From NCBI RefSeq assembly GCF_018688095.1, contig NZ_CP061311.1, forward strand, positions 310,001-374,000: a DNA stretch of 64,000 nucleotides, read 5' to 3'. Below are positions 8,050 through 17,055 of the stretch, in pieces. Within the stretch, counting starts at the first letter, position 1, and every line of letters starts with the position of its first letter. Under the pieces are notes generated by a model. That model was not told the origin of the DNA. It saw only the letters and a program-made list of their open reading frames with translations, and made no database searches. The translations under genes were made by a program, and so were the position numbers. This DNA is from Polynucleobacter sp. AP-Titi-500A-B4 (GTDB lineage: Bacteria; Pseudomonadota; Gammaproteobacteria; Burkholderiales; Burkholderiaceae).

Positions 8050-9159
8050 ATGACTTCTAAAATAATTCCATTTTTTAATTACCCTGTCTTGTATGAGCGT
8101 CAAAAAAAAGATTTGCTTCCGCTGATTGATGAAATTCTTTCGGGCGGTAGATACATTATGCAAAAAGAGCTGGAAAACTTTGAAAGCGATCTAGCTCGCT
8201 ATCTTGGTGTTAAATACGCACTTGGTGTTGCGGATGGAACTATGGCATTAATTCTAGCTTTAAAGGCTAGTAATATAAGCCCTGGTGATGAAGTTTTGGT
8301 GCCATCACATACTTTTGTGGCAACTGCTGCTGCCATTGCTCATGTGGGGGCAACCCCGGTTTTGGTCGAATGTGATTGGTCCCACTTAATGGATCCGAGC
8401 GATTTGGAGCACCGAATTACCTCAAAGACTAAAGCAATCATGCCAGTTCAATTAAATGGGCGTGTAGCAGAAATGAATGAGATTAAAGATGTTGCTGAGA
8501 GGAATGGTCTAATCATTATCGAAGATGCTGCCCAAGCTTTGGGGGCAAAATTCAAGGGAGAGTTTGCTGGAACATTTGGCGTAGCAGGGACCTTTAGTTT
8601 TTATCCTTCAAAAACCTTGGGTGGATTTGGTGATGGTGGGGCTGTAGTTACAAATGATTCAAGAATTGCCGATTCTATTAGACTTCTTCGAGACCATGGA
8701 CGTCATCCAAGTGGTGAGGTTATGCAGTGGGGGTTTAATTCAAGACTTGATAATCTTCAGGCGGGAATTTTAGGATACAAACTTAAGCATTACTCCAAAG
8801 AGATTGAGCGTAGGAGAGAGATTGCTGCTCTGTACCATAGCTCTTTGGATGGACTTGAAGCATTAAAGCTTCCTCCGCCTCCTTCGGATGGTGATCACTT
8901 TGACATTTTTCAGAATTATGAAATTGAAGCTAATTGTCGGGATGAATTAAGGGCATACTTGGATGTGCAAGGTGTTAAAACTATTATTCAATGGGGGGGC
9001 AAAGTAATCCATCAGTATCCCTCGCTTGGTTTAAATAAAGACTTGCCAATGACTGAATTAATGAGTCGTCGGTATATGCTGTTACCCATGAATACTTCAT
9101 TATCAAATGAGGATATTAGTTATATTTGCGAACAAATTCTAACTTTTTATAGAAGATAG
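8050..9159 (+). CDS. DegT/DnrJ/EryC1/StrS family sugar aminotransferase
   Basis: A 369-residue PLP enzyme of standard family length. IIEDAAQALGA holds the Asp (residue 159) that binds the PLP nitrogen, and SFYPSKTLGGFGDGGA holds the Schiff-base Lys188. The family transfers an amino group from glutamate to a keto group of a nucleotide-activated sugar in the cytoplasm. The likely substrate is a 4-keto or 3-keto sugar, possibly made by the WbpM-like dehydratase of this locus, but this is an inference. It is closely followed by a TylF-like methyltransferase and a split transketolase, so the three may modify the same precursor. A G7 tract (8993-8999) lies near the 3' end. Confidence 0.92.
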   Translation: MTSKIIPFFNYPVLYERQKKDLLPLIDEILSGGRYIMQKELENFESDLARYLGVKYALGVADGTMALILALKASNISPGDEVLVPSHTFVATAAAIAHVGATPVLVECDWSHLMDPSDLEHRITSKTKAIMPVQLNGRVAEMNEIKDVAERNGLIIIEDAAQALGAKFKGEFAGTFGVAGTFSFYPSKTLGGFGDGGAVVTNDSRIADSIRLLRDHGRHPSGEVMQWGFNSRLDNLQAGILGYKLKHYSKEIERRREIAALYHSSLDGLEALKLPPPPSDGDHFDIFQNYEIEANCRDELRAYLDVQGVKTIIQWGGKVIHQYPSLGLNKDLPMTELMSRRYMLLPMNTSLSNEDISYICEQILTFYRR

Positions 9160-9168
9160 TGATTGAAT

Positions 9169-9927
9169 ATGAAGATAGTTGCTCCAGAAGCAGGCCTTAG
9201 AACGGAGGCCGAGAAAAACGAGGCCATTAAAAATAAATCATGTTTTGATAGAAATCCTGAGCCTTGGGAGATAAAACTCGAAAATTTTCCAAAATACGTA
9301 AGACGGCAAAATTTAACTAGATTCTTAGCACTGTATGAGATTTATAAAAAGATTTTGCCAGTTAAGGGTTCTATTGTGGAGTGTGGAGTATTTAGAGGGT
9401 TTGGCATAACTTCATGGCTTAAATTTTCCTCGATACTTGAGCCGGTTAATTTAACTAGAAGAATCTATGGATTTGATACATTTTCAGGGTTTCCAAATGT
9501 TAATGATATTGATAATGTAGGTATCGCATCTCAGATTAAACAAGGAGACTTGTTTTCTGATTCTGAAAATGAGTTGATTGAACTTGCCAAGATAGCTGAT
9601 GGTACAAGATTTTTGGGGCATATCAATAAGCTGCAGCTTGTAAGGGGGGATGCGGAGAAAACGATACCTGTATTCGTAAGGCAAAACCCGCATTTACTAG
9701 TTAGTCTATTGTTTATGGATTTCGACTTGTATGGACCAACAAAAGTTGCCCTAGAAAACTTTATTCCTTTGATGCCAAAAGGTGCGGTGATTGCTTTTGA
9801 TGAATTGGATAATCCATTGTGGCCTGGAGAGACTAGAGCAATGGTTGATGTTCTTGGGGCTAATAACCTTAAAATTCAACGCGTAGATTTTGATCCTTAT
9901 ATAGGTTTTGCTGTCATTGGTGAATAA
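9169..9927 (+). CDS. TylF/MycF-type macrocin O-methyltransferase-like protein
   Basis: A 252-residue class I SAM-dependent methyltransferase. GSIVECGVFRGFG is motif I, IYGFDTFSGFP the acidic SAM-ribose site, and LLFMDFDLYGPTKVALE with AFDELDNPLWPGE the metal-binding acidic region typical of the TylF family. These enzymes O-methylate sugar hydroxyls. It starts 9 bases after the aminotransferase (ATG preferred to a TTG two codons upstream), and the transketolase subunit follows with no spacer. The context suggests methylation of a sugar of the surface glycan, at the nucleotide-sugar stage or after transfer. Confidence 0.8.
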   Translation: MKIVAPEAGLRTEAEKNEAIKNKSCFDRNPEPWEIKLENFPKYVRRQNLTRFLALYEIYKKILPVKGSIVECGVFRGFGITSWLKFSSILEPVNLTRRIYGFDTFSGFPNVNDIDNVGIASQIKQGDLFSDSENELIELAKIADGTRFLGHINKLQLVRGDAEKTIPVFVRQNPHLLVSLLFMDFDLYGPTKVALENFIPLMPKGAVIAFDELDNPLWPGETRAMVDVLGANNLKIQRVDFDPYIGFAVIGE

Positions 9928-10737
9928 GTGAATAAAAGTAAGGCCCTTGCAAAAAGTATTAGGTTAAGAGCATTAGAGATGGCTAATCTCGGGGGAGGAT
10001 CCCATATTGGTTCGGTTCTATCTATTGCTGATGTGCTTGGAGTTTTATATGGCAATATTTTGCGGGTTAGGGCAGATGACCCTTTATATGTGGATAGAGA
10101 CCGGTTTATTTTAAGCAAGGGGCATGCTGGTGCAGGCGTTTATGCTGCCTTAGCTGAAAGTAACTTCTTCTCAGTGGATCTACTTAAAACACATTACCAG
10201 AATGGTTCTAGGTTAAGCGGCCATGTTTCGCATAAGAATGTAGATGGCGTAGAGTTTTCAACTGGCTCATTGGGCCACGGGCTTTCGGTGGCTTGTGGAA
10301 TAGCGCTGTCAGGAAAATTGGACAATAAGACATTCAACACTTATTGCTTATTAGGCGATGGTGAGTGTGATGAGGGGGCAAATTGGGAAGCCATGCTCTT
10401 TGCTTCCCATTACCGCTTGAATATGCTAACTGCAATTATTGACTACAACAAGTTACAAAGCTTGGACACTGTAGCAAATACTATGGGTCTTGAGCCGTTT
10501 AGGCAAAAATGGGAAAGTTTTGGCTGGGACGTGATTGAGGTTGATGGCCATTCGCACTCAGAGTTGTATGAAGCATTTAAAATTCCCTCTGATATGCATA
10601 AGCCCAGATGCATAATATGCCACTCCATCAAGGGCAAAGGAGTCTCTTTTATGGAGAATAGTGTTTTATGGCATTACAGATCCCCCCAGGGAGATGAGTA
10701 TGCTAGCGCGGTTAATGAAGTGATAAATTCAGATTAA
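9928..10737 (+). CDS. Transketolase, N-terminal (TPP-binding) subunit
   Basis: A 269-residue protein that matches only the N-terminal third of ordinary transketolase. It has GGSHIGS, the SKGHAGAGVYAAL segment, GSLGHGLSVACG, and the thiamine-diphosphate motif GDGECDEG...DYNKLQ. The start is a GTG directly after the preceding stop codon. Split transketolases need the second subunit, which follows 3 bases after its stop. Housekeeping transketolase moves two-carbon units in the pentose phosphate pathway. Inside a polysaccharide locus the pair more likely builds or extends a special sugar, which is an inference. Confidence 0.9.
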   Translation: MNKSKALAKSIRLRALEMANLGGGSHIGSVLSIADVLGVLYGNILRVRADDPLYVDRDRFILSKGHAGAGVYAALAESNFFSVDLLKTHYQNGSRLSGHVSHKNVDGVEFSTGSLGHGLSVACGIALSGKLDNKTFNTYCLLGDGECDEGANWEAMLFASHYRLNMLTAIIDYNKLQSLDTVANTMGLEPFRQKWESFGWDVIEVDGHSHSELYEAFKIPSDMHKPRCIICHSIKGKGVSFMENSVLWHYRSPQGDEYASAVNEVINSD

Positions 10738-10740
10738 GAA

Positions 10741-11649
10741 ATGAGGGATACTTTTATTGCTGAATTGGATCTAGCTGCGCAAAAAGATCCAAACTTAATA
10801 CTAATTACAGGCGATCTTGGATTTGGCGTTCTTGATAGATTTATCAAAAATAATCCAAAGCAATTTATTAACGCGGGGATAGCCGAGCAAAATATGATGG
10901 GGGTGGCTGCGGGACTAGCACTTTCGGGTAAATTGGTCTACGTATATTCAATTGGAGTATTTCCAACCATTAGATGTTTGGAGCAAATTAGAAATGATGT
11001 TATTTATCATCAAGCTAATGTGAAAATTATTACAGTTGGTGCTGGGTTTAGTTATGGACAGCTTGGAATGTCCCATCATGCCCTAGAGGATATTGGAGTT
11101 ATGCATGCGCTTCCGGGGATTAATATATACAGCCCTTCGACAATAGATGAAGTTAGGGATTCCATGAAGAGTCAGTTAATGGAGTCTTGTCCATCGTATC
11201 TCCGATTGGACAAAGCGAAGGCTGAGCTGCAATCCTCGGTGCCTGTTGGCAATGGAATAAATTTGATGTGTGGAGATGGAGGGGGAATTTCAATTCTGGT
11301 TACTGGTGGAATCACTAGTGAGGCCATGCTTGCCCATCAAATGTTGGACTCTATTGGCGTTAAAAGTTCGGTTTATAGCATTTACAAAATTAGACCGCTG
11401 GATGTTAATGTCTTGTGTGAAATTGCGAAAAAATCTCGAAAAATTGCAATAGTAGAAGAGCACTTTAACGATTCTGGGCTTTCCAGCATAGTTGCTAATA
11501 CCCTATTTGATTCAAACATAGTGATATTGAAATGGGCAAGATTTTCAATATTTGGAGGGTACATTTCTGAGGTTGGGGATCAGGCATATTTAAGGCGCGT
11601 TGGCAATATTGATGCTAGTGCAATTTTTGATAAATTAAGAGCATGGTAA
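10741..11649 (+). CDS. Transketolase, C-terminal (pyrimidine-binding) subunit
   Basis: A 302-residue protein matching the middle and C-terminal domains of transketolase. GDLGFGVLDRF starts it, INAGIAEQNMMGVAAGLAL carries the Glu that activates the thiamine ring, and the last third is the transketolase C-terminal domain (ISILVTGGITSEAM, IAIVEEHF). It is translated right after the N-terminal subunit and probably forms an alpha2beta2 enzyme with it. The sugar-phosphate transferase gene begins immediately after its stop codon, so the whole series is likely one transcript. Confidence 0.9.
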   Translation: MRDTFIAELDLAAQKDPNLILITGDLGFGVLDRFIKNNPKQFINAGIAEQNMMGVAAGLALSGKLVYVYSIGVFPTIRCLEQIRNDVIYHQANVKIITVGAGFSYGQLGMSHHALEDIGVMHALPGINIYSPSTIDEVRDSMKSQLMESCPSYLRLDKAKAELQSSVPVGNGINLMCGDGGGISILVTGGITSEAMLAHQMLDSIGVKSSVYSIYKIRPLDVNVLCEIAKKSRKIAIVEEHFNDSGLSSIVANTLFDSNIVILKWARFSIFGGYISEVGDQAYLRRVGNIDASAIFDKLRAW

Positions 11650-12372
11650 ATGTTAATTAGGCTCATCGATATTGCAATCTCTTTGTTTGGCCTTTTGCTG
11701 TTAAGTCCAGTCTTGGTAGTATTTCTACTTCTCGTATATCTGCAAGATTTTAAGAACCCAATCTTCTTTGCTAAGCGTGTTGGGCGCTCGGGAAGAGATT
11801 TCTTGATGTACAAGATGAGATCAATGGTTGCAAATGCGGAAAAAACGGGCGTAAATTCAACGTCAATAAATGATTCAAGAATTACATCTATTGGTAGAGT
11901 GATCCGGCGATATAAATTAGATGAGGTAATGCAACTTATTAATGTGCTTAAGGGCGATATGAGTCTTGTTGGTCCAAGACCTCAAGTAAGAGATGGTGTA
12001 AATTTTTACAATGAATATGAGATGAACTTACTGCTTTTAAGGCCTGGAATAACAGATTTAGCTTCTATTATTTTTGCAGACGAAGGTGATATTTTAAAAA
12101 ATTCTACAGATCCAGATGCCGATTACAACTTAATAATACGACCTTGGAAGAGCAGATATGCATTACTTTATGTGAATCACACCCCAAGGATCTTTCTTTA
12201 TTTATTGATAGTAGCTTTGACTGCATTGGCCATAGTTAACAGGGCGATTGGTCTTCGTTTGACGTCTAAGGTTGTTGGTGGACTCACAAGTAATAGATTC
12301 ATGGTTGAAACTGCTGCACGCAACGGTCCTATTGCATTGGTCTTACCACCTGAAGGTGGGTATGACCTTTAA
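11650..12372 (+). CDS. Initiating undecaprenyl-phosphate sugar-1-phosphate transferase (WbaP/PglC family)
   Basis: A 240-residue protein. An N-terminal hydrophobic segment (LIDIAISLFGLLLLSPVLVV) leads into the bacterial sugar transferase domain with FFAKRVGRSGRDFLMYKMRS, LDEVMQLINVLKGDMSLVGP (catalytic region) and RPGITDLASI. The family transfers a sugar-1-phosphate from a UDP-sugar to undecaprenyl phosphate at the inner membrane, the first committed step of repeat-unit assembly. It lacks the four extra N-terminal helices of WbaP/WcaJ, so it is PglC-like in size, but has an additional hydrophobic stretch near residues 178-196 and an unassigned C-terminal tail. The donor is unknown, perhaps a UDP-HexNAc derivative. 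Confidence 0.88.
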   Translation: MLIRLIDIAISLFGLLLLSPVLVVFLLLVYLQDFKNPIFFAKRVGRSGRDFLMYKMRSMVANAEKTGVNSTSINDSRITSIGRVIRRYKLDEVMQLINVLKGDMSLVGPRPQVRDGVNFYNEYEMNLLLLRPGITDLASIIFADEGDILKNSTDPDADYNLIIRPWKSRYALLYVNHTPRIFLYLLIVALTALAIVNRAIGLRLTSKVVGGLTSNRFMVETAARNGPIALVLPPEGGYDL

Positions 12373-12484
12373 TTTTTTGGCATATCTTGGGGAGCCACCA
12401 AGTTTCGATCGATTAACTTTTGTTTTTTGTCATCAAGAGTGAAAAATCAATTTAAGAGATCCTGTCAACCAGTCAATAGTTGCG

Positions 12485-13891
12485 ATGAAATTTAATACAA
12501 CGAGATTACTCGTCTCTACTTTCAGTTCGATCATAACTGCAATTGCAATTTTTGGAGCTATAAAAATTGCAGGTGATAGGTTGCATGCGGCTGAATTTGG
12601 CGCATACTTACTACTCAGAAGGCTTTTTTCGTTTTCAGAACCTATTGCAACACTCGGGGTGTTTCACAGAGCTGTAAGCGCATATGCTGGGAAGGGGGAT
12701 GGAGGCGACATAACAAGGGCCCTAATTTTGTTGTTGATGCCCGCATGTTTAGTTATCTCGTTGGGCATGCTTGTTGTCATGATAATTCTGCGCTACATGG
12801 GAGTTATTGAAATTGGTAACTCAGAGCTATTGGTCTATTGCTTATTGTTGCTCCCCTATAGTATTTATCTTATTTATTACTCTTATGTCAGGGGTTCTCT
12901 AAGCTCCATTCAATCTGATTTAATTCAAATAATTGCAATCGGATTAATTCCACTTTTACTCTATTTATTTTCTAATAGTAGTCAATTTATTTATTATAAT
13001 ATATTTTCATATTTAGGATGCTTATTTTTCTTATCTGACAAAAAATTCCTCAAAATTCTATTTATTAGCTTATCGGGATTAAAAATAAAAAAAAATATTC
13101 CGTATAAAGATTATTTTTTATCTGGAATAGCTCATAGAATTACAAATATTATTCAACACAATTTGATATTTTTGACAATACCACTCTTCACGGCGATAAC
13201 ATATGGTAGTAAGGCAGTAATATCTTTCTCAATATTTATTTACATATTAAAGATTTCAGAAAGCATGGTTGAAGGACTAACAAGAAGTGCTGGAATTATA
13301 TTGAGCGGATCGCTTAATAAGGAAAGACTGAGTGGCTATATAGTTTTCCTAGCGTTAATTTTCATTAATATTGGAGTATTTTTTGGTGAATCAATATCCA
13401 CTATATTATGTGAAAATATACCGTTAATCCGGGAGAGCCCTGGAGCAATAAAATTGGCTATTTATTTTATGCCAGTTTACTTGGGTTATATATTATTAAG
13501 GCCTATATGTGAAATATACGAATCAAAAGAAAAATCATCAATTGTTTATATAGTAATTATGGTCATTTCCCATGCAATTTTATTTTTCCCATTAAATCTG
13601 AGTGAAAAATATATTCAAATTGTCCCATTTTTGGTTTTTATAACTGCATATACAGCATTCTTTATTGCTAACATCACATATTTAAATTTAGGTGTTGTAA
13701 AACCATTAATAAGAATATATTTTGAGGGTAAAAATGTGATTATAATAAATTTTACTTTAATAGCCTTTGTAACGATATTTGAAGTTGAAATATTTTATAA
13801 ATCATTTTTTGGAATATTTATTTTATTTATGAATTTTTATTTGTTATTGAAAAATGAGAAAAATTTCCTTCGTTATACCAGCGTTCAATGA
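12485..13891 (+). CDS. wzx: Wzx-like polysaccharide flippase (MOP superfamily)
   Basis: A 468-residue, strongly hydrophobic protein with about 12 predicted membrane helices and few conserved motifs, as usual for Wzx/RfbX proteins. An early AAEFGAYLLLRRLFSFSEP segment resembles the G-x-(Y/F) region after helix 1 of flippases. It would move undecaprenyl-PP-linked repeat units to the periplasmic face. The coding sequence is clearly more AT-rich than its neighbours and contains an A9 run (13087-13095), a sign of separate ancestry or relaxed codon use. Its end overlaps the next glycosyltransferase by 38 bases. A Wzy-like or other membrane role is possible but less likely. Confidence 0.72.
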   Translation: MKFNTTRLLVSTFSSIITAIAIFGAIKIAGDRLHAAEFGAYLLLRRLFSFSEPIATLGVFHRAVSAYAGKGDGGDITRALILLLMPACLVISLGMLVVMIILRYMGVIEIGNSELLVYCLLLLPYSIYLIYYSYVRGSLSSIQSDLIQIIAIGLIPLLLYLFSNSSQFIYYNIFSYLGCLFFLSDKKFLKILFISLSGLKIKKNIPYKDYFLSGIAHRITNIIQHNLIFLTIPLFTAITYGSKAVISFSIFIYILKISESMVEGLTRSAGIILSGSLNKERLSGYIVFLALIFINIGVFFGESISTILCENIPLIRESPGAIKLAIYFMPVYLGYILLRPICEIYESKEKSSIVYIVIMVISHAILFFPLNLSEKYIQIVPFLVFITAYTAFFIANITYLNLGVVKPLIRIYFEGKNVIIINFTLIAFVTIFEVEIFYKSFFGIFILFMNFYLLLKNEKNFLRYTSVQ

Positions 13892-14858
13892 AGAGAATTA
13901 CATTGGATTATGTATTGAGTCAATTATTAATGCGTGTATCCATGCGCAATATTCCAATGATGATTATGAAATTTTACTGATTGACGGCTGTAGTACGGAC
14001 CAGACTATAAATATTGCCTCTAAATATCAAGGTGCATCTCCAGTTCGCCTCCTTATGAATGAGAGGAAAATTTTAGCGGCTGGGTGGAACAAAGGTATTG
14101 CAAACGCTCGATATGAGTATATTTGCGCAATGAATGCTCATGCAACACTATCGCTGAACTTTGTGGTTGAGATCAATAAAAAATATACTGAGTACTCAAC
14201 CATACAAATGGGTGCTGTTGGCCCAGTATTGAATACTAGCTATCTCTTCGACGACGATAATGGGCGGGCAATTGCATTTATTCTTGGGTCAAGTTTTGGG
14301 GTGGGAAATTCAAAATTTAGAACGGGTACCTCAGATGATGTATTCGTGGACACGCTTCATTGTTGTGTATATAAGAGTGAGGCAATCAATTCAATCGGGG
14401 TATTTAATGAACGATTAATTCGTTCTCAAGATATTGATTTTAATAAACGATTAGTAGCAAAAGGCTATAACCTCCTACTAATTAACTCTGCACGCGCTAA
14501 CTATTTTTCAAAAATTCATCCGGAAAAATTTCTTAAATATGTGATAGGCAATGGATATTGGGTGACATATCCCTTGAAGCATGGTGTCTTGATTGGCTCC
14601 CTTAGGCATTATATCCCGCTCTCCTTTTTTTGCTATGTAACACTATTGCCACTAATGGCGCTTTTGGTTTCGCCCTACTTAATAGCGCCTTTAATTTTTT
14701 ATCTAATTTTAATTGTGTTTTATTCTATTTTTAATAACAAATTTAACTTTTTGTTGCGAGTTCGGGTATTAAAATATTTCTTTGTACAACACTATTTTTA
14801 TGGTCTAGGTTCATTCTTGGGTCTAATGCAGGTGATAAGGGGTAAATCATGGATGTGA
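13854..14858 (+). CDS. GT2 family glycosyltransferase (ExoA-like)
   Basis: A 334-residue protein. The N-terminal GT-A domain starts ISFVIPAFNEENYIGLCIES and has EILLIDGCSTDQT (donor site), NERKILAAGWNKGIANA and the acidic SQDIDFNKRL (ED motif). The C-terminal third is hydrophobic with about three helices, as in succinoglycan ExoA-type enzymes that stay at the membrane. It likely adds a sugar to the lipid-linked repeat unit. It overlaps the Wzx gene upstream and the methyltransferase gene downstream (10 bases), which points to translational coupling. Confidence 0.85.
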   Translation: MRKISFVIPAFNEENYIGLCIESIINACIHAQYSNDDYEILLIDGCSTDQTINIASKYQGASPVRLLMNERKILAAGWNKGIANARYEYICAMNAHATLSLNFVVEINKKYTEYSTIQMGAVGPVLNTSYLFDDDNGRAIAFILGSSFGVGNSKFRTGTSDDVFVDTLHCCVYKSEAINSIGVFNERLIRSQDIDFNKRLVAKGYNLLLINSARANYFSKIHPEKFLKYVIGNGYWVTYPLKHGVLIGSLRHYIPLSFFCYVTLLPLMALLVSPYLIAPLIFYLILIVFYSIFNNKFNFLLRVRVLKYFFVQHYFYGLGSFLGLMQVIRGKSWM

Positions 14859-15697
14859 AGAATGGGCTATTAAAGAGTATCGAGTCTCTCGATGCAATTT
14901 CTAATGAGAGTTGGTTGTTGCGCCTTAACGATAGAAAGCTTGAGGAGTTGGAGTTTCATGATGCCTATAGAAGGAGGGGGGCTCACTCAGATCCTGCAAT
15001 TGAGGGTGCCGGAGATACATTTGAAGTTCTAACTGGAAATAAAAAATATTACTCAACTGTAGATCTTTCAACCAAGTACATTCAGTCATGGATTCGTGAA
15101 AAATCCCACAATAAAATTGTATTGGATTATGCGTGTGGGGATGGTAAGAATGCTATTTTAGCAGCCGAAAGTGGGGCATCATTAGCGCTGGGTATAGATA
15201 TCAGCAGGGAGTCTGTAGTAAACGCAAGGAGTGATGCATCGAATAAACAATTGGATAACGCTTTTTTTGTTCAGAGTGATGCTGAAAATACTGGCTTACC
15301 GAGCAATACGTTTGACATCATTATTTGTAGCGGGATGCTTCATCATTTGGATCTTAATATCGCCTTTCCGGAATTGGAAAGAATATTGGCTCCAAACGGA
15401 ATAATTTTTTGCATTGAAGCATTGGACTATAACCCTATCATTAAGGCATATAGACTGTTAACTCCCAAAATGAGAACCAAATGGGAAAAATCTCACATTC
15501 TCTCTTTGGCTGATATTAAATTCGCTAAAAAAATGTTTTATGTCAAGAATATAAAATATTGGCATATTCTTTCAATTGCTGGAGTTTTTTTCAAGCCAGC
15601 ATTACCTTTTTTAAATTTTCTAGATAAAGTTTTAACAAAGGTGTGGGGGCTCCAATTGCTTTCGTGGATGTTTACATTTGAGCTGCATAAAAAATGA
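14849..15697 (+). CDS. Class I SAM-dependent methyltransferase
   Basis: A 282-residue protein with the Rossmann SAM-binding motif VLDYACGDGKNA (near residue 90) and ALGIDISRESV, then DNAFFVQSDAENTGLPSNTF and IIICSGMLHHLD, typical of type 11/12 methyltransferases. An N-terminal extension of about 80 residues (with RRRGAHSDP) precedes the fold. It probably methylates a sugar hydroxyl or an intermediate of the glycan. Its stop overlaps the start of the polymerase gene (ATGA). Confidence 0.8.
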   Translation: MDVKNGLLKSIESLDAISNESWLLRLNDRKLEELEFHDAYRRRGAHSDPAIEGAGDTFEVLTGNKKYYSTVDLSTKYIQSWIREKSHNKIVLDYACGDGKNAILAAESGASLALGIDISRESVVNARSDASNKQLDNAFFVQSDAENTGLPSNTFDIIICSGMLHHLDLNIAFPELERILAPNGIIFCIEALDYNPIIKAYRLLTPKMRTKWEKSHILSLADIKFAKKMFYVKNIKYWHILSIAGVFFKPALPFLNFLDKVLTKVWGLQLLSWMFTFELHKK

Positions 15698-17055
15698 ATC
15701 TATTTCTATACTATCTGTGGTTATTAGTAGTATGTTCAGCGGGAATGGCTTTTCTCATTAAAAGATTTGGTGTTTCAAATTTTTACAAAAACTTCCTTTT
15801 TACGACGGTGGCTTCCTATGTAGTGATGATTTGCCTGAACCCCCCTGCTGGGGATAGCGTGATCGTGAGTTTGGTAGATGAAAATTATGGGTATTTTCAG
15901 CATGTAATACCAGGATTGTATTTTACGAAGTATCTAATCGCAAACTTATTAGGGGTTACTTTCTTGATGATTGGGATTTCGATACCAGTCATGCTTTCTA
16001 AGGACGTTAGACATGAAACAAGTAAGTTTTTAAATGGAGAAATTGTAGACAGTAAGCAGCAACTCCAAGCGGTATATAAAATTTCGGTAGCCATCTTTTT
16101 GGTATGTCTTCCCTTAATTATTTGGTATGTTAGGGAAACAGATGGCGGTCCTTTGCTTCACATGATTGGTCGTATGGGGGATGAGAATTATTTTGTTGTT
16201 GAGAGGGAGCGAAGTTTTAAATGGTTAGATCCTAGATGGGGACTTGGATCCGCCACCATCTTATTTTACCCATTACTTTTTATTCGTACGACCATCTTTC
16301 CTATAGTGCTATGTATTTTAGTTTTATCCTTAATTAAAAATTTCTCAAGATTAAAACTTTTAATTGCAATACCTATTTGCTTAACCATTAGCTATTACGC
16401 TCTTTATACAATGGCCAGAGCTCCTTTTGCGGCACTTCTATTGCGACTAGTTATCGCTATCTACCTGGTTAAATTTTTCAAGGATGACAGGCTATTTATC
16501 CTCGCTCTTAGCTCAATCGTGCTTGTGCCGATATTTATAACTATGCCAATCTATAACAATAGCTTCTTAGAGACTGTTGTGAAAATTTATAACAGACTTG
16601 TAGTGGGCCCCACAAATGATGTTTATAACTATATTAGCTATTGTGGCAACATTATTGACTTTCAATATGGAGCAACTTTACTAAGGCCTATATTGCAATT
16701 ATTTAAGCTGCCTAATTTTTACTTAGAAAATGAGATATATAAATATCTTTACCCGAGTGGCATTTTTTCTGGCCATAATAACGCAGCTTATATAGCAAAT
16801 GCATATTGTGATTTTGGATACATGGGAGTTATTTTGGTTTCAATAATATTAGGTGTAATAATCTCATGCTTTCATATTTTCATAGTTTCTAAGCCAAAGA
16901 CTTTGATATCCTGCGCGTGGTATGGTTTTCTCGTCTATTTATTTTGGGTCATAAATTTTGGATCAATTACTTCGGTGTTTTTGGCAAATGGCTTGATTGT
17001 TTCCACTATTGTATTTTCAGCCCTTTCCAGAGTTGTTTATGAAAAAAAATACTAA
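15694..17055 (+). CDS. wzy: Wzy-like O-antigen/capsule polymerase
   Basis: A 453-residue integral membrane protein with about 11 hydrophobic helices and a larger periplasmic loop in the second half (around NRLVVGPTNDVYNYISYCG), the layout typical of Wzy. Wzy proteins join lipid-linked repeat units in the periplasm and have little sequence conservation, so the call rests on topology, size and position between the flippase and ligase genes. Its end overlaps the following methyltransferase by 17 bases. Confidence 0.65.
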   Translation: MNLFLYYLWLLVVCSAGMAFLIKRFGVSNFYKNFLFTTVASYVVMICLNPPAGDSVIVSLVDENYGYFQHVIPGLYFTKYLIANLLGVTFLMIGISIPVMLSKDVRHETSKFLNGEIVDSKQQLQAVYKISVAIFLVCLPLIIWYVRETDGGPLLHMIGRMGDENYFVVERERSFKWLDPRWGLGSATILFYPLLFIRTTIFPIVLCILVLSLIKNFSRLKLLIAIPICLTISYYALYTMARAPFAALLLRLVIAIYLVKFFKDDRLFILALSSIVLVPIFITMPIYNNSFLETVVKIYNRLVVGPTNDVYNYISYCGNIIDFQYGATLLRPILQLFKLPNFYLENEIYKYLYPSGIFSGHNNAAYIANAYCDFGYMGVILVSIILGVIISCFHIFIVSKPKTLISCAWYGFLVYLFWVINFGSITSVFLANGLIVSTIVFSALSRVVYEKKY

